Shown here one piece after another: positions 8,501 through 16,698 of a DNA stretch of 48,328 nucleotides (position 1 is the first letter of the stretch; each line of letters starts with the position of its first letter). The position numbers were made by a program, and so were the translations under genes. The notes below the pieces were generated by a model that saw nothing but the letters and a program-made list of their open reading frames with translations, was not told the origin of the DNA and searched no databases. Source of the stretch: Clostridia bacterium (GTDB lineage: Bacteria > Bacillota > Clostridia > Oscillospirales > Acutalibacteraceae); assembly GCA_017625095.1 (NCBI GenBank), contig JAGALQ010000011.1, forward strand, positions 1-48,328, written 5' to 3'.

Positions 8501-10264
8501 CTTCTGCCATGCAGTAGCGTTAGGATCAATCTGGCTTGTGTAGTAAAGGATGCTGCCGTAGTTGTCGAGTGCCCAATTAACTGCATGAGTAATTGTCTCT
8601 TCGAAACCAAGACCTGCGGGGATGTTCATGTTTGTGAATGCATTAGCATAGTATCTTGCAACGATAGCAAGAACTGCCTGCCAGCCTTCGTCTGTTGAGG
8701 GATTAAGCTCACCGGACTGAAGCTTTGCATAAACATTCTCTTCGGGAACAAGGTCAGCGATAAGCTCGCAAAGTGCGTAAGCAAGAACCTCGCGGAATGA
8801 ATCAACATCATCGGGAAGAAGGATGTTTGTTGCATATCTTGAGATAGCGTCCTTACCGAAGTAAAGAACTGCATCTTCAAGTGTTGTCATAGCATCGATT
8901 TCTTCATCGCTGGGGATTGTGATGTATTCGCTAAGGAATCTTTCGCCGTAAACCTTGAGAAGCTTCTTAGCGTTGTTGAAGAGGTTTGTGATGATCATGT
9001 CATTGTTACCGGATTCCCAAACAAGGTCGGGAGTCTTAGCTGTAACCATGACATCGAGCCACTCTTTAAGGATGTTGTTGAAGTTAGCAAAGAACTGCTC
9101 GCCGGGCTGGAAGTTGTGAGTCGGGATGACGTAGTTGAGGTTGATAACGTCAGCGAGCTCATTGAATGTGCCGTTCTCTATGTTTGCTGCGTAAACGCTC
9201 TTTGCGTTTTCATCATAGATGTAAGGAGCCTTACGGAGATTTGTGAAGGCTGCTGTATCATCCATGTAGTAACCGACTTTAATCATAACGGGTGTGCCGT
9301 CTTCGTTGAATACCTGATTGCCGTCAGCATCATACTCGTATCTGTAGATCTTCTGAGACTCGTCATACTCTGCCTGAGCAAGATCATAGATCCATTCCTT
9401 GATCTTTGTGTTACCCCACGGAACGAGGAAGTTGTTGTAAGCGTACTGAAGAACGCTCTCAAACTGATCGTAGAAAGAACCGTTGTCGATATCGATGAGG
9501 TTAGAGAAGTCATATGTAACACCATACTCGAAGGACTCTTCAAGCTCATCTTCAAGGTCGATGAGAAGATCATCGATGATTATCTGAAGCATCTGATCGA
9601 TTGTGGGCTTAACTGCGAGATCCTCATACTCAACGTAGTTGGGATCCTCATCGTCGTAAGCGAGATCGTAGAGAAGACCTCTGATAAGGTTGGGAGCATC
9701 AAGATACTCTGCAACGGAATCACCGAGAAGACCTGTAAGTGTGGGACCAAGGTCAAGTGTGCCGTAGCCGTATGAAGCAAGAAGGTCACTGTTGTCGTTA
9801 ACGAATGCAAGTACTGAGTAGAGAACATCAACGTCGGACTTGCCGGGAGTTGTTCTTCTGCAGCCGTTAGCAGCAAAGTTACCGTTGGGGTTGGTGTTCA
9901 GCGCTGCGAATGTGAGCTGTTTACCAACTTCACCTGCGATAGACTTAACAGTGTTCCAAACGCCACCGTTATAGATATCTTCAAGTGAGTCAAGTGCTGT
10001 GTCGATGCTGGAGTAGTTGATTGTAACGTTGATGACAGGGATTTTGATTGAAGTCTCATCCAAGTCTGCAAGCAATGCATCGATAGCATCAAGTGCGATT
10101 GAAGCAAGCTGCTCTGTTGTGAAGATGGGCTTGTCAATGCTGTCGTAGCTTGTGATAGCGTCGTCCTTGTAATCTGCGTATGCAGCCGATGCACCAACTG
10201 CAAAGGTTGAGAATACCATGATTGTAGCAAGGAGTAAGCTAAGGAGCTTTTTGGATTTACTCAA
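5558..10264 (-). CDS. Very large secreted dockerin protein, 1568 aa, TTG start
   Basis: The chosen start is a TTG at 10262-10264, because GGAGG sits 8 nt upstream of it and the encoded N terminus (SKSKKLLSLLLATIMVF, then an Ala-rich cleavage region) is a clean signal peptide. The frame stays open further upstream to 10471, but that part is basic, unlike a secreted N terminus, and lies in the transcript leader. Residues 30 to about 1080 resemble no family I recognise; they contain alternating helical and beta-rich stretches. Residues about 1085-1400 contain Ala-rich helical modules related in style to the FIVAR-like repeats of the protein at 206-4270. The C terminus (from about 1493) is a dockerin type I pair with loops DVNGDAIIDGAD and DLVADGMVDAVD, each followed by a YNWI helix; the second loop lacks the usual Asn. 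It is likely exported and docked on a cohesin-bearing partner; its catalytic function, if any, is unknown. Confidence 0.8.
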   Translation of the reverse strand: MSKSKKLLSLLLATIMVFSTFAVGASAAYADYKDDAITSYDSIDKPIFTTEQLASIALDAIDALLADLDETSIKIPVINVTINYSSIDTALDSLEDIYNGGVWNTVKSIAGEVGKQLTFAALNTNPNGNFAANGCRRTTPGKSDVDVLYSVLAFVNDNSDLLASYGYGTLDLGPTLTGLLGDSVAEYLDAPNLIRGLLYDLAYDDEDPNYVEYEDLAVKPTIDQMLQIIIDDLLIDLEDELEESFEYGVTYDFSNLIDIDNGSFYDQFESVLQYAYNNFLVPWGNTKIKEWIYDLAQAEYDESQKIYRYEYDADGNQVFNEDGTPVMIKVGYYMDDTAAFTNLRKAPYIYDENAKSVYAANIENGTFNELADVINLNYVIPTHNFQPGEQFFANFNNILKEWLDVMVTAKTPDLVWESGNNDMIITNLFNNAKKLLKVYGERFLSEYITIPSDEEIDAMTTLEDAVLYFGKDAISRYATNILLPDDVDSFREVLAYALCELIADLVPEENVYAKLQSGELNPSTDEGWQAVLAIVARYYANAFTNMNIPAGLGFEETITHAVNWALDNYGSILYYTSQIDPNATAWQKLDDVLFTLIPLNWLPATLRVVNDNGEVESKPVTGSQFLLLDFILGNILDLKIQHIFDVFARNATGGLNATMSNVLISLVTNILNSIIPEAVPTGLTNFDSIATNNTLGALIKGLLSGLYRVRENLIPGALPLVNMILGLTGDQELEDPTIKYEDVIIKADRSLSGTEFVVRNNSTGVNTGYTDKNGVFHQDALYQIKIKSITTNVTGVSVTYTADTVLNGGEAKTFPVTGALSADGLVRFAVKYEILNEFGESLTAEPITTYQFTYVADKISDEDADAISYEEYIDSDGLTKLRPIVWVDGSGVNVHYIVNNPASFIGSSRGWGAVEDLSFGYGRETAGEGSAQTKDATTTFVKLETTAEGVLVPNADFQPIQTQAGGYESSIDFFDVNVPQVTVTDEETGEERTEYMPLEDCAGVYDIALTLNASETWDGMGSTEFTVARKLYIFNDYNLPNIVSSALGSNRQENNFASSGTFTYVEKDEDGNETTYTVNAANAWDNYLNALTEAQAIVLKPKRMDTFNASVYEAAAENLSRAIADLDACAEGAGVDSLVNDLEAIEGNNGGLVYTDDGYTFFADADYVLYTYNRYKTHRDRVKSLIDSQIIPEPGEDATEEEIAEYEEKIANIPTLTLFEITYRGHMFNMNADRLIRKDVTAASKNYLNNAYNLINAKYLELNPEDYSAESWEALETAMAFAVEVRSDTNYAELRQSKINTARRELIQAYKGLTVKGADPADYTQLDDAIAAAEAIFAEDNYEEKYAGIEDLLAAYEEALAVARDLLAEDGQAIVDAAAALLNNALEALEQLEAGLKLFDTSELGGYSDLEGNYGYSWTTAIGEMAEPDYDTGEVYNYIYGLVYDYYDGIETLIGTQGGASYEYEANANSTGALSTGDKITLDDGTVYYLVLFGDVNGDAIIDGADIGDAADMYNWISANSGSNNPYFYGADLVADGMVDAVDIGYMADLYNWIIDPYSVPQDGTYSG

Positions 10265-10566
10265 AATGTACACCTCCATAAAATTTTGCGGGTTGCCCCG
10301 ACTTATATTGCGGCGCCTTGACGGGCGACCAGTTGCCTGAGGAAAAAGCTTTTTGCTTGCCGCATACCTCCTTCTCTTTCTTGCCGCAAAAACCAATCTG
10401 CCGTTTAAAGGTAAGCCGATGGCTTTGCACATTATCTGGCTACCGTCGGCATACTGCTTGCTTTTCAGCATGACCGGTTTCGACGGCGGGTTTAATTGGC
10501 AGAAGCAATTTAACTAAATCTGAAATGGCAAGAGGGGGCACTACCCCCTTTGTCATTCTGGTAGTC
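10265..10566 (-). promoter_or_regulatory. Long, potentially structured 5' leader of the dockerin protein
   Basis: About 300 nt separate the predicted transcription start (near 10566) from the TTG start. Read on the minus strand, the leader contains a GGGGG/CCCCC hairpin (10532-10548), a long-range stem GCCGTCG/CGACGGT enclosing a GCT-GAAA-AGC tetraloop, and a GGTAGCC/GGCTTACC stem around GTGCAAAGCC. Motifs GCAAAGCC and GGTAGCC recall c-di-GMP-I riboswitches, but their order is reversed relative to that class, so no class is assigned. A regulatory role is inference. Confidence 0.4.
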
Positions 10567-10572
10567 ATTATT

Positions 10573-10602
10573 ATATTAGTACTTTATTAGGGGTTTTGTC
10601 AA
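10573..10602 (-). promoter_or_regulatory. Sigma-A-type promoter of the large dockerin gene
   Basis: On the minus strand the -35 is TTGACA (10597-10602) and the -10 is TAATAT (10573-10578), with an 18-bp spacer. An overlapping TATAAT exists 21 bp from the -35. It lies about 310 bp before the start codon. Confidence 0.65.
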
Positions 10603-10834
10603 CTACATTTTAGAAATTACTTCGGTTTAGTTTTTTTGCACAATGGAAAAAAAGATTTTTTGTGCACATATACAATTACTTTATGGTATGCTTTTTTTAT
10701 CTTCTCTATATATTGTGTTTGCTTTTTGAAACACACAATTGATATTGCTCAAATCAACCGGTTTATCATTCTATATTGCCAATAATAATGTATATAATAT
10801 TAATATTCTAGTTATATTATAATATTTAGTAAAT
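10603..10834. other. AT-rich spacer without recognised features
   Basis: This stretch between the dockerin-gene promoter and the hairpin at 10835 is strongly AT-rich, with no credible reading frame and no repeat that I recognise. Confidence 0.5.
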
Positions 10835-10878
10835 ATTACAGGCACAAACCTCAAGGTTTGTGCCTGTAATTTTCTTTA
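10835..10878. terminator. Long perfect hairpin, probable terminator
   Basis: A 16-bp perfect stem (10835-10850 with 10855-10870) with loop TCAA. It lies about 57 bp past the stop codon of the minus-strand phosphatase gene. The better T tract (TTTTCTTTATTT) is on the plus strand; the minus-strand side is AT-rich. It probably works for the minus-strand gene, perhaps in both directions. Confidence 0.6.
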
Positions 10879-10926
10879 TTTCTTTCGTCACAAAATGTCT
10901 ATTCTGAGACCGCAAGAGAATGCCTG

Positions 10927-11691
10927 TTATTTAAACAATCTTTTTCTTCGGATGGGATATAACGCTCCTCTGTCAAGCGTTCCGTCAGCAAGAATTGTTT
11001 CTGCGTTTTTGCTGAGCAATCTGTCGTAGGTATCAAAATCAATTGTTTTTGGGAACATATCGCGCTGCTCAAGAAGATTGTTAGGGCGGTGAGCAACAGA
11101 GTGTGCATCCGTGCCGATAAACGAAGCCATACCCGACGAAGCCATTGCATAGGCAAGCTCTCTTGTTTCTAATCCGCCGAAGCCGGCAAGGCTCGAGGAA
11201 TTTATCTGGAATAAAACACCCATATCTGCAAGATGGTTTGCGATATCGTATTCATACTGTATAAAACGGTATCTTTCAGGGTGAGCAATAATCGGAAGAT
11301 AACCTCTTGAAACAAATTCGTTTATATACTTGATTATTCTGTTGATGTTCAGACCGTTGAAATCAAACTCAATCAGGATATATCTTGTGCCGCCCAGTGT
11401 AGCTGCATCGAGCGATGGAGCGTAAAAAATATCGTCGTTGACAAAAACCTCTGCACCCGGCACGAGTTCGAGATGAATATTCTCTTTTTCAATTGCTCTT
11501 TTCAGCTCGTCTATGTGTCTGTCACGCACCGCAATAAATTCATCAACGTTTTCGGGATGGATAAGGTGCGGTGTAAGAACCGCCGTTTGGATTGAATTTT
11601 GCTCAGCAATTGAGCAAAGTCGCACCGCCTCTTCAAGGCTGCGGGCACCGTCATCAATTCCGTGCAGAATATGGCAATGCAGATCGATCAT
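10927..11691 (-). CDS. PHP-type tyrosine-protein phosphatase (CpsB/YwqE-like), 254 aa
   Basis: Members of this metal-dependent PHP family dephosphorylate tyrosine kinases that control capsule or exopolysaccharide synthesis. Characteristic metal-binding motifs are present in order: DLHCHILHGIDDGA at the N terminus, LTPHLIHPE near residue 40, PGAE near 78, HPERY near 137 and GTDAH near 195. The length matches the family. AAAGGGGGG precedes the ATG closely. No polysaccharide synthesis genes or partner kinase are nearby, so this is an orphan copy and its substrate cannot be inferred from context. It lies downstream of metK with a hairpin between them. Confidence 0.8.
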   Translation of the reverse strand: MIDLHCHILHGIDDGARSLEEAVRLCSIAEQNSIQTAVLTPHLIHPENVDEFIAVRDRHIDELKRAIEKENIHLELVPGAEVFVNDDIFYAPSLDAATLGGTRYILIEFDFNGLNINRIIKYINEFVSRGYLPIIAHPERYRFIQYEYDIANHLADMGVLFQINSSSLAGFGGLETRELAYAMASSGMASFIGTDAHSVAHRPNNLLEQRDMFPKTIDFDTYDRLLSKNAETILADGTLDRGALYPIRRKRLFK

Positions 11692-11717
11692 TTTTTGCCC
11701 CCCTTTATAACGAGTTA

Positions 11718-11743
11718 AAGGGGCAACCGAAAGATCGCCCCTT
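11718..11743 (-). terminator. Hairpin between metK and the PHP phosphatase gene
   Basis: AAGGGGC pairs with GCCCCTT around a 12-nt loop, 12 bp past the metK stop codon. The minus-strand tail is a short TTTAACTCG, so termination may be partial and the phosphatase gene may receive read-through. Confidence 0.5.
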
Positions 11744-11754
11744 CTTTTTTTCTA

Positions 11755-12894
11755 TTATAACACCAAAGATCTGATTTCGTCAACCTTATCTGTCTTTTCC
11801 CAGGGAAGTTCAATGTCTGTTCTGCCGATATGTCCGTAAGCAGCAACCTGCTTATAAATCGGTCTGCGAAGACCGAGCGTGCTGATGATCGCAGAGGGTG
11901 TAAGATTAAACACCTTTACAATCGCTTCCTCAAGTTTTTCCTCGGTAACTACGCCTGTACCGAAGGTATCAACACGAACGGATACGGGCTGTGCCACACC
12001 GATTGCGTATGCCAGCTGAACCTCGCACTTCTTTGCAAGGCCGGCTGCAACGATATTCTTTGCAACATAGCGTGCTGCATAAGCTGCGCTGCGGTCAACC
12101 TTGGTCGGATCTTTGCCCGAGAATGCCCCGCCGCCGTGACGTGAATATCCGCCGTATGTATCAACGATAATCTTTCTGCCTGTAAGACCGCTGTCGCCCT
12201 GAGGTCCGCCAGTAACAAAGCGGCCTGTCGGATTGACATAAAACTTTGTATCTTCATCGAGCATATCTGCAGGTACGATGGGCTTGATAACGTGCTCGAT
12301 TATATCAGCTCTGATCTGCTCCTGTTCAACGTCAGCACTGTGCTGTGAAGAAACAACGATCGCATCAATACGCACAGGCTTGTCACCGTCGTATTCAACA
12401 GTTACCTGAGTCTTGCCGTCAGCACGAAGGTAGGCGAGAGTGCCGTTCTTGCGCACCTCGGTAAGTCTGAGCGCAAGCTTATGTGCCAGAGCGATGGGCA
12501 TAGGCATAAGCTCGGGAGTTTCGTCGCAGGCAAAGCCGAACATCATGCCCTGGTCGCCCGCACCCTCACGGTCAACACCCATTGCAATGTCAGGGCTCTG
12601 CTTATCAACAGCGAGAAGAACGGCGCACGTGTTGCCGTCAAAGCCCTTTGCTGCATCGTCATAGCCGATTTCGCAGACCGTCTGACGGGCAATTGCGGGA
12701 ATATCAATATTTGCTGTTGTTGTAATCTCACCCATGATGAGAATCTGACCTGTTGTACAGGTTGTTTCGCAGGCAACTCTGCCGTTGGGATCTGCTGCGA
12801 GAATAGCGTCAAGAACTGCGTCGGATATCTGGTCGCAGATTTTGTCGGGATGTCCTTCTGTTACGGATTCTGATGTGAATAATCTCTTGCTCAT
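11755..12894 (-). CDS. metK: S-adenosylmethionine synthetase
   Basis: It makes S-adenosylmethionine from methionine and ATP, releasing phosphate and pyrophosphate. The 379-residue length fits the family. Hallmarks are visible: [21 protein letters not shown] at the N terminus (methionine and ATP binding), [16 protein letters not shown] (the GAGDQG signature loop), and [22 protein letters not shown] near residue 255 (the phosphate-loop GGGAFSGKD). An AAAGG-type ribosome binding site precedes the ATG. A SAM-I riboswitch and a consensus promoter lie directly upstream, so the product represses its own gene by feedback. The enzyme is cytosolic and would also supply the radical SAM enzyme and the RsmG methyltransferase encoded nearby. 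Confidence 0.98.
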   Translation of the reverse strand: MSKRLFTSESVTEGHPDKICDQISDAVLDAILAADPNGRVACETTCTTGQILIMGEITTTANIDIPAIARQTVCEIGYDDAAKGFDGNTCAVLLAVDKQSPDIAMGVDREGAGDQGMMFGFACDETPELMPMPIALAHKLALRLTEVRKNGTLAYLRADGKTQVTVEYDGDKPVRIDAIVVSSQHSADVEQEQIRADIIEHVIKPIVPADMLDEDTKFYVNPTGRFVTGGPQGDSGLTGRKIIVDTYGGYSRHGGGAFSGKDPTKVDRSAAYAARYVAKNIVAAGLAKKCEVQLAYAIGVAQPVSVRVDTFGTGVVTEEKLEEAIVKVFNLTPSAIISTLGLRRPIYKQVAAYGHIGRTDIELPWEKTDKVDEIRSLVL

Positions 12895-12916
12895 TTCCTT
12901 TTACCTTTCTCTTTAC

Positions 12917-13060
12917 AAATAAAAATAGCGCCGCAAATTACCGGCGCAATAAGTCTGACCTTATCTTCCGGTTTACACCGCAGGATTTGACACCTTGCAC
13001 CAAAGCAGGTTGTCGGGCTTCATCGGGCCTGTTCCCTCAGCCACTCTTAATAAGGGTGTA
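12917..13060 (-). ncRNA. SAM-I (S-box) riboswitch with terminator, controlling metK
   Basis: Read on the minus strand from 13054, the leader shows CTTATTAAGAG, then GGCTGAGGGA, GGCCCGATGAAGCCCG, CAACC and GGTGCAAGGTG, closing with ATAAG (about 12960-12965), which pairs with CTTAT to form P1. These are S-box core elements. The expression platform is a 6-bp GCGCCG/CGGCGC hairpin (12928-12947) followed by TATTTTTATTT on the minus strand, an intrinsic terminator. SAM binding should favour the terminator and switch metK off. Confidence 0.93.
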
Positions 13061-13076
13061 TTCAGTTTGCTTGTGT

Positions 13077-13105
13077 ATTATATATTACCGCGTGGGTCTT
13101 GTCAA
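13077..13105 (-). promoter_or_regulatory. metK promoter
   Basis: On the minus strand TTGACA (13100-13105) and TATAAT (13077-13082) are separated by exactly 17 bp, a full consensus sigma-A promoter. Transcription would start about 10 nt before the S-box aptamer. Confidence 0.85.
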
Positions 13106-13191
13106 GGTTAAAACTTTACAAATAAGCCTGTTTTTAGCAGCAGTTAATTGGAGATATAAGATAACGCAACGCATAAGCAGCTGTACAAAAC

Positions 13192-13223
13192 AAAAAAAGC
13201 TGCCAACCGCATTGGTTGACAGC
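13192..13223 (-). terminator. Terminator of the G5/3D-domain protein gene
   Basis: A 10-bp stem (GCTGCCAACC with GGTTGACAGC, one G-U pair) is followed on the minus strand by seven T residues. It lies 12 bp past the stop codon. Confidence 0.9.
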
Positions 13224-13234
13224 CTTATATGCTT

Positions 13235-14464
13235 TTAGCCGAGAACGTAAATGTTTACGTCCTTTCTGCCCCACTGAACACACTCATCATAAGTGTCGAG
13301 ATAGACGTCAACAACAGTGTTTGTGCCGTTGTGAACAAATCCGCCCGTATCTGCTGCAATAGCATAGCCGTAAACTGTGCCGTCAGTTGCAACAATGTAG
13401 AGGGGAGTGCCGTAGGGAATTACGTTCGGGTCAACAGCAACGTGACCAACCTTTGCAGGTCTGCCTGATGCAGTTGTGCCGCCACCGTAGTAAGCGGTTG
13501 AGCTGCCCGATACAACACGTGTGTAATCCTTGGGTACGCCGTTTGAATCAAGTGAAACTGTGCCGATTGAAGAAACTGCCTTGCCCTTGGCTTTGACTGT
13601 TTCAACTTTCTTTGTACCGACGGATGTAACCTGTGTTACAGGCTCCTTGACAACCTTTTCGCCGAGAACAACAGTATAAACAAGCTTGCCGTTGATATAC
13701 TTCTCTTTATAGTTGACTTTCTTTTCGCCGGGAACACCCTTGGTTGTTATCTTTGTTGTGCCGACTGTGAAATCGTCACTCTTCTTGGTTGTTTTTTCAA
13801 AAGGAATTTCTTTTGTTTCTGTCTTTTCTTTGTAGACAACTTCGTCAATGAAGACAACCATACCGCTGCTGACAACCTCTGTGAGATCGTGTGAAATAAC
13901 GTCGTGCTCACCGAGGCTTATGCCTGCTTTTTTGAGGGCATCCTCAACTGTACCGACTGCCATTTCGACATCAATGTGTTTGCCGTGGTGGCAGATACCA
14001 ACCGAGAATGCACGTGCAACAGAGATAATCATACCGTCTGTTACTTTATCTTCTGTGTCGTAGTTTACGAGATCGTTTTCGCCTACGGTGACGTCTGCTT
14101 CGGTGATTGCCTCAGCGACTGTGCCGTCAAAAGCAAAATAAACTGTTCCGCCAATGTCATTAACACCAACGAGACATGTGCGCTCAATTTTAATTACACT
14201 TTCTTCACCGGGGATGAAACCAGTAAGATTAATTTCATCGAGAGCGGAGATCTTGACACCTGACTCTTTGATAACGTCCTGAGCAGATGTTGCTGTAGTA
14301 TATAAAGTGGTTTTTGTTTCTCCGTCATCAAGCACTACCTTGTAGTCTGCATCGTCAGCAGCAAAAGCGGTGACAGTGCCGAGCAACACAAGAACAGCGG
14401 CAATAGCAATGGCTTTTTTAATTGTCGTCATTGATCCTGCCTTAGTCTTGATTTTTGTTATCAT
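13235..14464 (-). CDS. Secreted DUF348-G5-3D domain cell-wall protein (YabE-like), 409 aa
   Basis: A likely peptidoglycan-remodelling enzyme or resuscitation factor acting outside the membrane. Residues 1-36 hold a basic start, a hydrophobic segment and an Ala-rich signal cleavage region. Three DUF348 (YabE-type) modules follow at about 40-200, each with the A..DVI/ALK.AGI...D pattern. A G5 domain spans about 205-290 (KTETKEIPFEKTTKKSDDF then GVPGEKKVNYKEKYINGK). A Gly/Ser-rich link leads to the C-terminal 3D domain (about 325-409), with VDPNVIPYG, AADTGG and VVDVYLDT supplying the conserved aspartates. AAGGAG precedes the first ATG; an internal ATG at codon 12 is possible but has no such site. 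In Bacillus the homologous yabE also lies near the origin. Lytic activity is known for relatives and inferred here. Confidence 0.9.
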   Translation of the reverse strand: MITKIKTKAGSMTTIKKAIAIAAVLVLLGTVTAFAADDADYKVVLDDGETKTTLYTTATSAQDVIKESGVKISALDEINLTGFIPGEESVIKIERTCLVGVNDIGGTVYFAFDGTVAEAITEADVTVGENDLVNYDTEDKVTDGMIISVARAFSVGICHHGKHIDVEMAVGTVEDALKKAGISLGEHDVISHDLTEVVSSGMVVFIDEVVYKEKTETKEIPFEKTTKKSDDFTVGTTKITTKGVPGEKKVNYKEKYINGKLVYTVVLGEKVVKEPVTQVTSVGTKKVETVKAKGKAVSSIGTVSLDSNGVPKDYTRVVSGSSTAYYGGGTTASGRPAKVGHVAVDPNVIPYGTPLYIVATDGTVYGYAIAADTGGFVHNGTNTVVDVYLDTYDECVQWGRKDVNIYVLG

Positions 14465-14566
14465 CTAATCGCTCCTTAACTTTTTTCATACATAATGCTG
14501 TATGATCGTTGGGATTTCGGGCTGAATATCCCTCTGATGGTTATATTATCGACCGTGACAATTGCA

Positions 14567-14595
14567 ATTATAGTGATAATCGATAAAAGTGTCAA
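14567..14595 (-). promoter_or_regulatory. Consensus promoter of the G5/3D-domain gene
   Basis: On the minus strand TTGACA (14590-14595), a 17-bp spacer and TATAAT (14567-14572) give a perfect sigma-A promoter about 100 bp upstream of the start codon. Confidence 0.85.
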
Positions 14596-14778
14596 ATTTC
14601 AATTTGTTCACAATTTATGCACTTTACCCAAAAAAAATACTTCTTTTTTTGCAAATAACACTAAATATATGCTTTTTAGCGCGCCTCCACCACATCGGAA
14701 GCCCGTGATTTTTGTGAAAAACCTAAAAAGTTACAAACGGTTACAAAAGTCCGTTATTATATCGTTTTAAGAATTATA

Positions 14779-14812
14779 AATGACATATTATGGTACTAAT
14801 GACATATTATGG
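14779..14812. repeat. 15-bp direct repeat, 19-bp period
   Basis: AATGACATATTATGG occurs twice (14779-14793 and 14798-14812). The rest of the spacer 14596-14892 is AT-rich and shows no gene. Two tandem sites upstream of a promoter could bind a regulator, but that is speculation. Confidence 0.5.
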
Positions 14813-14892
14813 GTCAAATTTTAAACAAATTCACGAAAACAGGCCCTTTTTTCTGTTAAAAATGAACAATCTGTTAACAGAGTTTTAATAAA

Positions 14893-14932
14893 GAGCACTA
14901 TTCCCTGTCGAATAGTGCTCCTTTAGAATTAT
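14893..14932 (-). terminator. Terminator of the GPH symporter gene
   Basis: An 11-bp perfect stem (GAGCACTATTC with its complement), 6-nt loop, followed on the minus strand by TTTATTAAAA. It is 15 bp past the stop codon. Confidence 0.85.
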
Positions 14933-14934
14933 TA

Positions 14935-16371
14935 TCAGTATTTTCTGCTTAAAAGCTGCTCTGCTTCATCGCGCGAGATGTTGCCTGCGTTGCAGTCAGC
15001 CATTATCTGAACGTCTTTATCGTTGAGTTTGTAGAAGTTCCAGATGATGAAAGCTATCAGGCAGCCGATTGCAGGCACCATAACGTAGCTGAACCAGAGA
15101 ACGGAAAGTGCGTGGTCACTCTGAACAACTCCGAGCTGTTGAAGCTCCTCGAAGCTTTCAGCCTCAACATCAATCCAGCCGGTGGACTTGAGACCGAGAA
15201 GGAACAGCGAAAGAGCACCGGAAACGGCACCCGTCAGCTTTGACATAAATGTCTGGATGGCGAAGGTGATACCTTTTGCCTCAATTCCCGATTTGTATCT
15301 GCCGTATTCTGCACAGTCAGGTGTGAAAATAAACATAAGCACACCGATAATCGCAAGGGGAATTGAACGGATAACGTAGAGAACAATGTGGAGAATGATG
15401 TTGTTGTAGCCGATAAGCCACATTACAACGCTCAGAACAACCATAGCGACTGCACAGAGCTTGTAAAGCTTCATTTTGTCAATCTTTTTGAGCATTGCAG
15501 GCACAAGAAGTGAACAGATAAGCGAGGGCACCGTGCCGCAGGCACCTACAACAAGAGAGAAGAGGGTATCATTGAACAGATAATAGGATACAAGCAGACT
15601 GAGCGCAGCGCTGATATTTGCTGCAGCATAGAAGAAATAGCCTATGTAGTATATGAGAAGATATTTGTTCTTGAAAAGGTAGCTGAACATACGGCGCAGG
15701 GTGAAGCTTTCATCCTGATCCGCTGCGTGACGTTCTTTGAGGGTGCGATTGATAGGAAGCATCGTAATAATTGCAAAAATCGCAGTAATTACGGCAACCC
15801 AGCTCCAGCTTAAACCGACGTGCTCACCGGGAAGAACAGTGCCTGCAACGGTAATAAACGCAATGCCGACACCTGCCCAGATGCTCTTGTATGAAAGCAT
15901 TGTGTTGCGCTCTTCAATATTTCGTGTCATTGAGGTGATTGCGCTGTAAATCGGCACATCGCAGAGAGTGTATGCAGTATCCCAGATTATGTATGCAACT
16001 GCAAACCAGCAGAGCTTAAGCATTTCACCTGAGCTTGCAGGGATGCAGAAGAGGAGAATCGTTGCCGCAGGGATAAGTAAAGACGATATTTTAAGCCACG
16101 GAGTGTATTTTTTGCCGCTCTTGAATTTAACTGAATCAAATATTACACCGAATATAGCATCGTTAACGGCATCCCATACCTTTACGGCAAGCATAACCGC
16201 GCTTGATTTCAGCGGATCTATTCCGCAGAAGAGGAGATAGGTTGCAAGATAATTGGAAAGCAGGAAGTAAATGGCATTTTGTCCCGCAAAGTAGAGATAA
16301 TAGCTCTTACGCTCGGAATTGGCTGTTTCCCAACCCTTTGGAGTGGATTTAAGTTTTTCAATTATGCTCAT
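14935..16371 (-). CDS. GPH-family sugar:cation symporter (MFS fold), 478 aa
   Basis: A polytopic inner-membrane transporter that probably imports a glycoside or sugar with a cation. About twelve hydrophobic segments are evident. The N-terminal half carries the GPH signature: YFLLSNYLATYLLF, then KVWDAVNDAIFGVIFD and SGKKYTPWLK, matching the melibiose-permease pattern KxWDAxNDPxxG...K..PW. The usual Pro after ND is Ala here. The C terminus is a short cytoplasmic tail. AAGGAGG lies 8-9 nt before the ATG. It has its own promoter and terminator, so it is monocistronic. No glycosidase is adjacent and the substrate cannot be read from context. Confidence 0.85.
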   Translation of the reverse strand: MSIIEKLKSTPKGWETANSERKSYYLYFAGQNAIYFLLSNYLATYLLFCGIDPLKSSAVMLAVKVWDAVNDAIFGVIFDSVKFKSGKKYTPWLKISSLLIPAATILLFCIPASSGEMLKLCWFAVAYIIWDTAYTLCDVPIYSAITSMTRNIEERNTMLSYKSIWAGVGIAFITVAGTVLPGEHVGLSWSWVAVITAIFAIITMLPINRTLKERHAADQDESFTLRRMFSYLFKNKYLLIYYIGYFFYAAANISAALSLLVSYYLFNDTLFSLVVGACGTVPSLICSLLVPAMLKKIDKMKLYKLCAVAMVVLSVVMWLIGYNNIILHIVLYVIRSIPLAIIGVLMFIFTPDCAEYGRYKSGIEAKGITFAIQTFMSKLTGAVSGALSLFLLGLKSTGWIDVEAESFEELQQLGVVQSDHALSVLWFSYVMVPAIGCLIAFIIWNFYKLNDKDVQIMADCNAGNISRDEAEQLLSRKY

Positions 16372-16399
16372 AGCTTCAAATTCCTCCTTATATGCGTTT

Positions 16400-16429
16400 A
16401 TTATACAACCCCGACAAAGTTTATGTCAA
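16400..16429 (-). promoter_or_regulatory. Promoter of the GPH symporter gene
   Basis: On the minus strand TTGACA (16424-16429) and TATAAT (16400-16405) with an 18-bp spacer, 29 bp upstream of the start codon. Confidence 0.8.
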
Positions 16430-16567
16430 GCCGATAAAAACGTCTTATTTGCGGCAAATAGGTGATTGTATAATGAAAATAATTTATATCGATTATATAA
16501 TAGCAACTATAAATTCGCAGTTTCTTATTCACGATTATAAAAAGAATTAGCTTCTTTGCATCATCAA

Positions 16568-16583
16568 TGTTTCACGTGAAACA
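16568..16583. promoter_or_regulatory. parS-type centromere site
   Basis: TGTTTCACGTGAAACA is a perfect 16-bp palindrome matching the bacterial parS consensus TGTTNCACGTGAAACA recognised by chromosomal ParB. It sits in the spacer downstream of noc; an identical copy is at 18854-18869. Confidence 0.9.
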
Positions 16584-16698
16584 TTTTTAAATTTGTTTTT
16601 ATCCCTCTTTCAAAAGGCTTGCCTATCTTTGTGGCTCAGCCTCAACCCTTTTTATGCCACCCATTGCGTATATGCCATCTCCTGAGGTATTAAAAGGA

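Noticed and set aside
10265-10471. Extended N terminus of the large dockerin protein starting at an ATG at 10471
   Set aside because: The extension is basic and non-hydrophobic and would bury the signal peptide; GGAGG points to the TTG at 10264.
10380-10480. c-di-GMP-I riboswitch in the leader of the large dockerin gene
   Set aside because: GCAAAGCC and GGTAGCC words occur but in the opposite order to the GEMM-I class, and the closing P1 stem is not found.
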